DNA of 10,028 nt from NCBI GenBank assembly GCA_000715685.1, contig KL569426.1, positions 57,760 to 67,787 on the forward strand. The letters are read 5' to 3'. A program made the translations under genes and the position numbers. Below the pieces are notes generated by a model that was given only the letters and a program-made list of their open reading frames with translations, made no database searches and had not been told where the DNA came from. Origin of the DNA: Streptomyces lilacinus (lineage in GTDB: Bacteria; Actinomycetota; Actinomycetes; Streptomycetales; Streptomycetaceae). Every line of letters starts with the position of its first letter. Position 1 is the stretch's first letter. This document shows, piece by piece, positions 1 through 4,838 of this stretch.

Positions 1-16
1 TGTGTATAAGAGACAG
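1..16 (+). other. Tn5/Nextera mosaic-end adapter remnant (not genomic)
   Basis: The window opens with TGTGTATAAGAGACAG, identical to the last 16 bases of the 19-bp Tn5 mosaic end AGATGTGTATAAGAGACAG used in Nextera libraries. It joins directly to high-GC coding sequence. Read in frame it gives a spurious start and the residues MYKRQ fused to the next gene. I treat it as untrimmed library sequence at a contig end. The match is seen directly; the artefact reading follows from knowledge of the library chemistry. Confidence 0.95.
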
Positions 17-724
17 GTGTGGGAGGGGCACGGGCCGCTGTCGTTCGTGGCGTCCGTGGACTGCGGTGCGCTGCCCGCGCATGCCCTGGACATCCCGCTG
101 CCGACCGACGGCACGCTGGCGTTCTTCTACTTCGACGGCCAGATCGACGACGGCGACGCCCTCGTCGACCCCGACGCCCCCGAGAGCTGGGCAGGAGCCC
201 GGGTGCTCCACATCCCGGCCGGCGTCCCCGTCGCACCTCGCGCGCTGCCCGTCGTCGACGACGAGGACGAGGACGTCGAGTTCGAGGCGTACCCCGAGGT
301 GCCGCTCGTGGCCCGCGTGGAGATGACCGCGCCCGACTCCTGGCACCCGTACTTCCTGGCGGCCCTCAGCCCCGACGGCCGCGTGAACGAGGACAACAGT
401 CACCCGGACGAGGCCAAGGCGTTCGTCGAGGCGATCTGGGACCGCGACCGCGATGCGGACCATCTCATCGGCGGGCACGCCAACCCCGTCCAGAACCCCG
501 TGGAGTTCGAGATCGCCCACGGCGTCCTCGGCAAGGAGGTCACCTGGTCCGACCCCCGCGTCGGCGAGGAGGCGAAGAGCTGGACGCTGCTCGCACAGTT
601 CGACACCGACGACGCCGCCGACATGATGTGGGGCGACTGCGGCGCCCTCTACTGGCTCATACGCCCCGAGGACCTCGCCGAGGGCCGCTTCGACCGTGCG
701 ATGTTCACGATGCAGTGCTGCTGA
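17..724 (+). CDS. DUF1963 / YwqG-like protein, 5'-truncated
   Basis: The genomic part begins at base 17, so the true start is lost off the contig edge and the GTG at base 2 lies in adapter sequence. About 235 residues are visible. The C-terminal part carries the features I associate with the YwqG/DUF1963 family: WTLLAQFDTDD followed by MMWGDCGALYWLI, an acidic stretch EDLAEGRF, and a terminal MQCC. An earlier GTLAFFYFDGQ strand and a GGHANPVQ segment also fit. The biochemical function of the family is not established; members are soluble and often grouped with SMI1/KNR4-type or immunity-like proteins, but nothing here proves that role. No signal peptide or membrane segment is visible. The stop TGA is at 722-724, followed by 158 bp without a gene. 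Confidence 0.8.
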   Translation: MWEGHGPLSFVASVDCGALPAHALDIPLPTDGTLAFFYFDGQIDDGDALVDPDAPESWAGARVLHIPAGVPVAPRALPVVDDEDEDVEFEAYPEVPLVARVEMTAPDSWHPYFLAALSPDGRVNEDNSHPDEAKAFVEAIWDRDRDADHLIGGHANPVQNPVEFEIAHGVLGKEVTWSDPRVGEEAKSWTLLAQFDTDDAADMMWGDCGALYWLIRPEDLAEGRFDRAMFTMQCC

Positions 725-825
725 TTCATCGACACCGTTGTGCGAGAAGCAGGAGCGCGATCGGGGGGTGACCCGGCGGTTTCCGCCACTGCCCCACACG
801 AATAACCGAGAATCACGCCGGACAG

Positions 826-876
826 AACCTCCTTGGCGATCGCGAACTGCTGGCGGACTTCGCTCCGAAGGAGGTT
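826..876 (+). promoter_or_regulatory. Hairpin sequestering the DUF6879 ribosome binding site
   Basis: AACCTCCTT at 826-834 is the exact reverse complement of AAGGAGGTT at 868-876, which is the Shine-Dalgarno of the gene starting at 883. Further pairing supports the fold: GCGA 836-839 with TCGC 860-863 inside the stem, and CCGG 818-821 with CCGG 879-882 outside it, next to the start codon. In RNA this would hide the ribosome site, so translation could depend on unfolding by temperature, ligand, protein or an upstream ribosome. The complementarity is seen; the regulatory role is inferred. Confidence 0.5.
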
Positions 877-882
877 GACCGG

Positions 883-1479
883 ATGCCCGTGATGATCGGC
901 TTCGATGAGTTCGGCGGGATGTTCCGGACGTTCGAGCACACCGCCTGGCGCCTGGAGACCCGTCGTCGCTACCAGTCGGACGAGGAGACGGAGACATACC
1001 GCCGATTCGCCCGTGGCGAGGACACCGGCTGGGACCTGGACGACCCGTGGTGCCTCTCCCGGCGTGAGCAGTCGGCCCTGGGCAAGCGGTTCGAGCGCGT
1101 CCGTGTCGTGGACGACCCGCCGACCCTCGGGCAGCGGTACCTGCTCGACAACGCCCGCCGGAACAGTGCCGTGGGCGAAGACATCCGCAACCTGTGGAGG
1201 GACGACGCAGAGCGGCTGAAGCTGCCGGCGGAAGACTTCTGGCTCTTCGATTCGCGCGTCATCGCACGGCTTCACTTCGACGACGCGGACCGGATGACCG
1301 GCGTCGAGCTCGTCACGGACCCCGTGGACGTCGTACGCGCCTGCCAGGTCCGCGACGCGGCATGGCACCACGCCGTTCCGTACGACACGTTCAGGGTCGG
1401 TCCTCACTCCGCCGGCGGCAGCACATCCATCAGCGCCTCCAGCGCCCCCGCGAAGCCGTGCTCCGGCGGAGTCCCGTAG
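883..1479 (+). CDS. DUF6879 family protein
   Basis: A soluble 198-residue protein recognised as DUF6879, common in Streptomyces and other actinobacteria. Family-like segments are a RLETRRRY region (residues 23-30), ERVRVVDDPPT (71-81), GEDIRNL (98-104), LPAEDFWLFDS (114-124), LHFDD (130-134) and RDAAWHHAVPY (157-167). The function is unknown; family genes often lie beside an XRE-type helix-turn-helix gene or a DUF397 gene, but neither is present here. The ATG at 883 is chosen because GAAGGAGGT at 867-875 lies 7 nt upstream. The family-like part ends near residue 171. The last roughly 27 residues are low-complexity and lie antisense to the 3' end of the MocR gene, a 76-bp convergent overlap, which suggests that the original stop was lost. 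Confidence 0.75.
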   Translation: MPVMIGFDEFGGMFRTFEHTAWRLETRRRYQSDEETETYRRFARGEDTGWDLDDPWCLSRREQSALGKRFERVRVVDDPPTLGQRYLLDNARRNSAVGEDIRNLWRDDAERLKLPAEDFWLFDSRVIARLHFDDADRMTGVELVTDPVDVVRACQVRDAAWHHAVPYDTFRVGPHSAGGSTSISASSAPAKPCSGGVP

Positions 1480-2861
1480 GCGACGAGCAGGCCGTCGCCG
1501 CCCGGAAGCGGGGTGGGCAGCGAGGGCGGGGCCGCGGGGTGGCGGAAGCGGGTGAGGCCGTCGATGGTCAGGCCGCGCCAGGCGGCGGCCTGGACGGTGG
1601 GGCGTTCGGTGCCCGGGGGGAGGGCGAGGACGGCGTGGAGGCCGGCGGCGATGCCGGTGACGTGGATGTGGGGGGCGTGTTCGGCGAGGGCGGAGACGAG
1701 TTGGTCGCGGCGGCGCCGGTAGCGCAGGCGCATGGCGCGCAGGTGACGGTCGTAGGCGCCGGAGGTGATGAACTCGGCGAGGGTGAGCTGTTCGAGGAGG
1801 CCCACGGACCACTCCCCCGTGCGCCGGAGGGCGACCACCTCGCCCACCAGGTGCTCCGGCAGCACCAACCACGCCAAACGCAGTGCCGGGGCAAGGGACT
1901 TGCTGGAGGTGCCGCAGTAGACGACGTGTTCCGGGGCCAGGCCCTGGAGGGCGCCGACGGGCTGTCGGTCGTAGCGGAACTCGCCGTCGTAGTCGTCCTC
2001 GACGACGAGTCCGCCGACCCGGGTCGCCCAGTCGACGACGGCGGCCCGGCGGTCGGGGTGCAGGACGCCGCCCGTGGGGAACTGGTGGGCGGGAGTGACG
2101 AGTGCGACGCGCGCGTCCTTGCGGCCGGCCAACTCGTCCACCACCGCGCCCTTGTCGTCGACGGTCATGGTGTACGGCCGGAAGCCCGCACGTTCGACGA
2201 CCTCCTGGTGCACCCACAGCCCGTACGACTCGACGCCCATCTCCCGCACGCCGTGTCCCCGCAGCACCCTGCTCAGCAGGGCGAGCCCCTGGGTGAAGCC
2301 CGCGCAGACCACGATCCGGTCCGGGGTCGCGCGCACCCCGCGGGCTCGGGCCAGGTAGTCGGCGAGGGCGGCGCGCAGTTCCGGGGCGCCCTGCCCGTCG
2401 CCGTAGCCGAAGGCCTCGTGCGGGGCGACGGCCAGGGCCCGGCGGGCGGCGGAGAGCCAGGCGGACCGGGGGAAGCCGGACACGTCGGCGGTGCCGCACC
2501 GCAGGTTGTGGACGGCGCGCACGGGCGGCCGGGGCGGCGGCGCGGGCCGGCGCGCGCCCGTACGGCGGGGCGCGGCCGCCCGCTGGGCGACCCGGGTGCC
2601 CGAGCCCTGCCGGGCGGTGAGCCAGCCCTCGGCGACGAGATCCCCGTAGGCGTCGGCCACGGTGTTGCGCGCCATGCCGAGGTCGGCCGCCAGGGAGCGG
2701 GAGGAGGGCAGCCGGGTGCCGGGGGCCAGCCGCCCGGACCGTACGGCGTCGCGCAGGGCCCGGGTGAGGGTGTCGCGCACGCCGCCGGGGCCGGTGAGGT
2801 CGAGGTGCAGGTCCGCGCCGCCGGCTCCGACCTGCCGCAAAGTGGCCCACGTTTTCTCCAT
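1404..2861 (-). CDS. MocR-family regulator (GntR wHTH + PLP aminotransferase domain)
   Basis: A 485-residue cytoplasmic transcription factor of the usual MocR/PdxR length. The N-terminal winged helix-turn-helix spans about residues 25-90, with LPSSRSLAADLGMARNTV (51-68) as recognition region and GWLTARQGSGTRV (79-91) as the wing. A Pro/Arg-rich linker (about 95-117) leads to a fold-type-I aminotransferase domain from about 120 on. It has FGYGDGQG (151-158), TPAHQFPTGG (256-265), VVEDDYDGEFRYD (286-298) and the PLP lysine K321 in TSSKSLAPALRLAW. Known MocR proteins use PLP as an effector or scaffold, and several act as both activator and autorepressor. It faces the AhpD-like gene across 47 bp that hold the likely operators. 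The ATG is preceded closely by a TATGGT -10 box, suggesting a leaderless mRNA. It could be PdxR, but no pdxS or pdxT is in view, so I give no symbol. Confidence 0.93.
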   Translation of the reverse strand: MEKTWATLRQVGAGGADLHLDLTGPGGVRDTLTRALRDAVRSGRLAPGTRLPSSRSLAADLGMARNTVADAYGDLVAEGWLTARQGSGTRVAQRAAAPRRTGARRPAPPPRPPVRAVHNLRCGTADVSGFPRSAWLSAARRALAVAPHEAFGYGDGQGAPELRAALADYLARARGVRATPDRIVVCAGFTQGLALLSRVLRGHGVREMGVESYGLWVHQEVVERAGFRPYTMTVDDKGAVVDELAGRKDARVALVTPAHQFPTGGVLHPDRRAAVVDWATRVGGLVVEDDYDGEFRYDRQPVGALQGLAPEHVVYCGTSSKSLAPALRLAWLVLPEHLVGEVVALRRTGEWSVGLLEQLTLAEFITSGAYDRHLRAMRLRYRRRRDQLVSALAEHAPHIHVTGIAAGLHAVLALPPGTERPTVQAAAWRGLTIDGLTRFRHPAAPPSLPTPLPGGDGLLVAYGTPPEHGFAGALEALMDVLPPAE

Positions 2862-2874
2862 GGAAATGGACCAT
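2842..2874. promoter_or_regulatory. Likely MocR operator pair, divergent promoter region
   Basis: Two dyads of form (A/G)TGGNCCA(C/T) occur: GTGGCCCAC at 2842-2850, inside codons 4-7 of the MocR gene, and ATGGACCAT at 2866-2874, with centres 24 bp apart. A TCCATGGA palindrome (2857-2864) lies between them. The second dyad is centred 39 bp before the AhpD-like ATG and overlaps the MocR -10 box. That geometry suits activation of the rightward gene and repression of MocR itself. It resembles the AAAGTGG-type PdxR sites I recall from Corynebacterium. The dyads are seen; the binding is inferred. Confidence 0.6.
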
Positions 2875-2875
2875 A
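2870..2875 (-). promoter_or_regulatory. -10 box of the MocR promoter (leaderless)
   Basis: On the minus strand TATGGT fits the actinobacterial TANNNT -10 consensus and ends 8 nt before the MocR ATG at 2861, so transcription would start at or next to the start codon. No Shine-Dalgarno is present. The possible -35 (TTAGTC) is weak and overlaps the -10 of the opposing promoter. Confidence 0.45.
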
Positions 2876-2895
2876 CTGCTGGGCTACTCGCGGAC

Positions 2896-2901
2896 TAACG
2901 T
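2896..2901 (+). promoter_or_regulatory. -10 box of the AhpD-like gene (leaderless)
   Basis: TAACGT fits TANNNT and lies 7 nt before the ATG at 2909, implying transcription from the A of the start codon. No Shine-Dalgarno and no -35 near consensus are present. The -35 zone is instead overlapped by the ATGGACCAT dyad, as expected for an activator-dependent promoter. Confidence 0.5.
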
Positions 2902-2908
2902 CGGTCTC

Positions 2909-3397
2909 ATGACGAATGACGACAACGCCCCGCAGCACGACCCGCAGCACGGCCCGCGCATGCAGTTCCACAAGCTCGCCCCCGAGGTGTCCAAGGCGAT
3001 GTTCGCCCTGGAGAAGGCCGCCCGGCAGGGCCTCGACCCGACCCTGATCGAGCTCGTGAAGATCCGCGCCTCGCAGCTCAACCACTGCGCCTTCTGCCTC
3101 GACATGCACGTCAAGGACGCCCGCAAGGCGGGCGAGACGGAGGAGCGCGTCTACCTCCTGAGCGCGTGGGAGGAGGCCGCGGGCTACTACACCGAGAAGG
3201 AGCAGGCCGCGATCGCCCTCACCGAGGCCGTCACCGTCCTGACCGACGGCTTCGTCCCGGACGAGGTCTACGAGCGGGCCGCGCGCCACTTCCCCGAGCA
3301 GGAACTGGCCCAGCTCATCGCCCTGATCGTCACCATCAACTCCTGGAACCGCATCGGCGTCACCACGCGGCTCGCCCCGGGTTCCTACACGCCCTGA
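2909..3397 (+). CDS. AhpD-like / carboxymuconolactone decarboxylase family protein
   Basis: A 162-residue, all-helical, cytoplasmic protein. After a hydrophilic, His-rich N-terminus of about 18 residues comes the CMD fold. It carries a CxxCxxxH motif, C60-A-F-C63 with H67, in QLNHCAFCLDMH, the redox centre of AhpD-type alkylhydroperoxidases. SAWEEAAGYYTEKEQAAIAL (85-104) and the C-terminal INSWNRIGVTTR (143-154) are typical of the family. By homology it may reduce peroxides through a thiol/disulfide cycle, though many paralogues have unknown substrates. True gamma-carboxymuconolactone decarboxylase activity is unlikely, since the Cys pair points to AhpD-like chemistry. It is divergent from the MocR gene, which probably controls it. 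The ATG at 2909 has no ribosome site, and the promoter position suggests a leaderless mRNA. Confidence 0.9.
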   Translation: MTNDDNAPQHDPQHGPRMQFHKLAPEVSKAMFALEKAARQGLDPTLIELVKIRASQLNHCAFCLDMHVKDARKAGETEERVYLLSAWEEAAGYYTEKEQAAIALTEAVTVLTDGFVPDEVYERAARHFPEQELAQLIALIVTINSWNRIGVTTRLAPGSYTP

Positions 3398-3407
3398 CCC
3401 GGTCGTA

Positions 3408-3436
3408 GACCCCGGAGCCCGCCCGGCACGGGGGTC
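3408..3436 (+). terminator. Possible weak hairpin after the AhpD-like gene
   Basis: GACCCC at 3408-3413 can pair with GGGGTC at 3431-3436 around a 17-nt GC-rich loop, 10 bp past the stop codon. There is no T tract. It is a weak candidate, since such short GC stems arise often by chance in this DNA. Confidence 0.25.
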
Positions 3437-3456
3437 CCGGCGGCGGGGGCGGCGCG

Positions 3457-3462
3457 TAAGAT
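3457..3462 (+). promoter_or_regulatory. Possible -10 box for the VOC gene
   Basis: TAAGAT fits TANNNT and lies in the 146-bp gap before the VOC gene, about 80 nt upstream of its GTG. No convincing -35 is seen 16-18 nt upstream. This is a tentative call from base composition and motif only. Confidence 0.25.
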
Positions 3463-3530
3463 CGTATGTACGGCATCGCGCGTCGGTCACCGGCAGGGTG
3501 CGGCGTGGAGGTGCCCGAAAGATGCCCGAC

Positions 3531-3535
3531 GGAGG
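3531..3535 (+). promoter_or_regulatory. Shine-Dalgarno that sets the VOC gene start
   Basis: GGAGG lies 8 nt before GTG 3544. This favours the GTG over the upstream in-frame ATG at 3466, which has no such site and would add 26 residues lacking VOC-like features. Confidence 0.7.
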
Positions 3536-3543
3536 CATTCACC

Positions 3544-3924
3544 GTGGCAGTCGAGCTGAACCACACGATCATCGCAAGCAAGGACAAGCGGGAGTCCGCG
3601 GAATTCCTGGCGCACATCCTCGACCTCGAGGTCGGGGACGAGTGGGGACCCTTCCTCCCCGTCCGGACCAGCAACGGCGTGACCCTGGACTTCGCCACCG
3701 TTCCCGACGGGAACGTCACGATGCAGCACTACTGCTTCCTCATCTCGGAGGAAGAGTTCGATGCCGCGTTCGCGAAGATCAAGGAAGCCGGGCTCACGTA
3801 CTGGGCCGATCCTCGGCAGCAGCGGCCGATGGAGATCAACCACAACGACGGGGGCCGGGGTGTGTACTTCCTGGACCCGTCGGGTCACGCGATGGAGATC
3901 ATCACCGTCCCGTACGGCGGCTGA
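3544..3924 (+). CDS. VOC superfamily (glyoxalase-fold) protein
   Basis: A single-domain vicinal-oxygen-chelate protein of 126 residues, a normal length. It opens with ELNHTIIASKDK, giving the first metal-ligand His (H7). The middle has MQHYCFLI (H62), and the end has VYFLDPSGHAMEII (107-120), with E118 as the usual final ligand. The two beta-alpha-beta-beta-beta modules are about 1-55 and 60-123. VOC proteins bind a divalent metal and include glyoxalases, dioxygenases, fosfomycin-type thiol transferases and bleomycin-type binding proteins; the substrate cannot be told here. It appears soluble. The gene lies between the AhpD-like and ICL/PEPM genes on the same strand, but has its own ribosome site and no copy of the operator upstream. 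A 92-bp gap with a large palindrome separates it from the next gene. Confidence 0.88.
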   Translation: MAVELNHTIIASKDKRESAEFLAHILDLEVGDEWGPFLPVRTSNGVTLDFATVPDGNVTMQHYCFLISEEEFDAAFAKIKEAGLTYWADPRQQRPMEINHNDGGRGVYFLDPSGHAMEIITVPYGG

Positions 3925-3930
3925 TCCTCC

Positions 3931-3944
3931 CGCCCGCTCGGGCG
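3931..3944. terminator. Short hairpin after the VOC gene
   Basis: CGCCCG-CT-CGGGCG is a perfect 6-bp inverted repeat starting 6 bp after the VOC stop. The stem is short (about five pairs with a four-base loop) and there is no T tract. With the larger palindrome at 3952-4003 it may help end VOC transcripts. Confidence 0.3.
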
Positions 3945-3951
3945 ACACAAT

Positions 3952-4003
3952 GGCCCGCGAAAACCGTCGGGAAGTGGACCACTTCCCGGGGCTTTCGCGG
4001 GCC
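3952..4003. promoter_or_regulatory. 52-bp interrupted palindrome with MocR-like operator core
   Basis: The core is a 10-1-10 perfect dyad at 3968-3988; its central 19 bases are GGGAAGTGGACCACTTCCC. It is flanked by a second perfect pair of 11-base arms, GGCCCGCGAAA (3952-3962) and TTTCGCGGGCC (3993-4003), sharing almost the same axis. The core GTGGACCAC (3974-3982) matches the dyads at the MocR promoter and ends exactly 34 nt before the ATG of the ICL/PEPM gene. I read it as a high-affinity operator centred near -39. The outer arms may also let RNA reading through from the VOC gene fold into a strong hairpin. The symmetry is seen; the regulator is inferred. Confidence 0.65.
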
Positions 4004-4009
4004 TACGGT
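4004..4009 (+). promoter_or_regulatory. -10 box of the ICL/PEPM gene (leaderless)
   Basis: TACGGT fits TANNNT and lies 7 nt before the ATG at 4017, the same spacing as at the AhpD-like gene. No Shine-Dalgarno is present and the -35 zone is covered by the palindrome core, as at the other promoter. Confidence 0.5.
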
Positions 4010-4016
4010 CGTTCGC

Positions 4017-4757
4017 ATGACGACGACCAATGAGGCGGCGGCAGCGTTCCGCGCACTGCACCACGACCATGACGACCTCCTTGTGCTGCCCGGCCCTTGG
4101 GACGCCGCCAGCGCCCGGGTGTTCGCCGATGCCGGCTTCCGGGCCCTGGCCACGCCCAGCGCGGGGATCTCGGCGTCGCTGGGGTACGCGGACGGGACGG
4201 CTCCGGCGGACGAGATGTTCGCGGCGGTCGCGCGGATCGTGCGGGTTGTGGGGGCGGAGGGGGTGCTCGTCTCCGCCGACCTCGAGGACGGGTACGGGCT
4301 GTCCGCCCGCGAGTTCGTCGAGCGCGCCCTCGAGGCCGGGGTCGTGGGCTGCAACCTCGAGGACAGCGACCGGGGTTCGGGCGCGCTGCGGGATCCGCGC
4401 GAGCAGGCGGACTGGATCGCGGCGGTGCGGGCGGAGGCGGGTGACCGACTGGTGATCAATGCCCGGGTGGACACGTTTCTGCGGGGCGTGGAGGAGGTCG
4501 GGCCGGCGGTCGAGCGGGGGCGGCTGTACGTGGCCGCGGGCGCGGACTGCGTGTACCCGATCCTCGCGCCGGGCGCGCTGCTCGCCGAGATCGCGGCGGG
4601 GGTGGGCGTGCCGGTGAACGCACTCGCCGTGCCGGGCGGGCCGTCCGTGCGGGAGCTGGGGAAGCTGGGGGCGTCGCGCGTCACGTTCGGGGGCGGCCTG
4701 CACCGGCGGTCGATGGCGGCGCTGGGGGAGCTGGCGGCGGAACTGCTTCTCCCCTGA
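4017..4757 (+). CDS. Isocitrate lyase / PEP mutase superfamily protein
   Basis: A 246-residue cytoplasmic TIM-barrel protein, typical in length for the short ICL/PEPM-like family. Visible landmarks are LVLPGPWDAASARVFADAGF (22-41), ATPSAGISASLGYADG (45-60), VSADLEDGYG (85-94; D88, E90 and D91 in the Mg-binding region), GCNLEDSD (111-118) and INARVDTFL (147-155), then VPVNALAVPG (198-207). The KKCGH catalytic loop of true isocitrate lyase is absent. Members cleave or form C-C or P-C bonds next to a 2-oxo acid (for example methylisocitrate or oxaloacetate lyase, phosphonopyruvate enzymes); the substrate here is unknown, and phosphonate genes are not in view. The ATG is chosen because homology starts soon after it and the operator and -10 spacing match the AhpD-like gene. 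Probably co-regulated with that gene. Confidence 0.88.
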   Translation: MTTTNEAAAAFRALHHDHDDLLVLPGPWDAASARVFADAGFRALATPSAGISASLGYADGTAPADEMFAAVARIVRVVGAEGVLVSADLEDGYGLSAREFVERALEAGVVGCNLEDSDRGSGALRDPREQADWIAAVRAEAGDRLVINARVDTFLRGVEEVGPAVERGRLYVAAGADCVYPILAPGALLAEIAAGVGVPVNALAVPGGPSVRELGKLGASRVTFGGGLHRRSMAALGELAAELLLP

Positions 4758-4838
4758 CGCAGAGGCAAGGCAGCGGCGCCCCGACCTGCAGCTTTCACCC
4801 AAGTTGTGGCCTTTTGCGGTCGCGCGAACACTGTAAAT
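4758..4838. other. Short intergenic gap
   Basis: The 81 bp between the ICL/PEPM stop and the chosen start of the membrane protein hold no clear terminator. It contains an AT-richer patch before the ATG (TGTAAAT), but no -35/-10 pair with acceptable spacing and no Shine-Dalgarno could be defined. An in-frame GTG at 4806 lies inside it. Confidence 0.5.

Noticed and set aside
649..2874. A 741-codon open frame on the minus strand across the DUF6879 and MocR regions
   Set aside because: It is a shadow frame, Arg/Pro/Gly-rich as expected for the wrong frame in high-GC DNA. The real minus-strand gene in another frame (1404-2861) has full MocR motifs.
1194..2912. A 572-codon open frame on the plus strand antisense to the MocR gene
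   Set aside because: Low-complexity Gly/Ala/Arg translation with no recognisable motif; it is the antisense shadow of the MocR gene.
3466..3543. Upstream ATG at 3466 as start of the VOC gene
   Set aside because: It would add 26 residues without VOC features and has no ribosome site, while GTG 3544 has GGAGG 8 nt upstream and starts just before the first metal-ligand His.
3398..4016. The AhpD-like, VOC and ICL/PEPM genes as one operon
   Set aside because: Gaps of 146 and 92 bp, hairpins after the first two genes, a separate ribosome site for VOC and a dedicated operator/promoter for the last gene argue for separate transcription.
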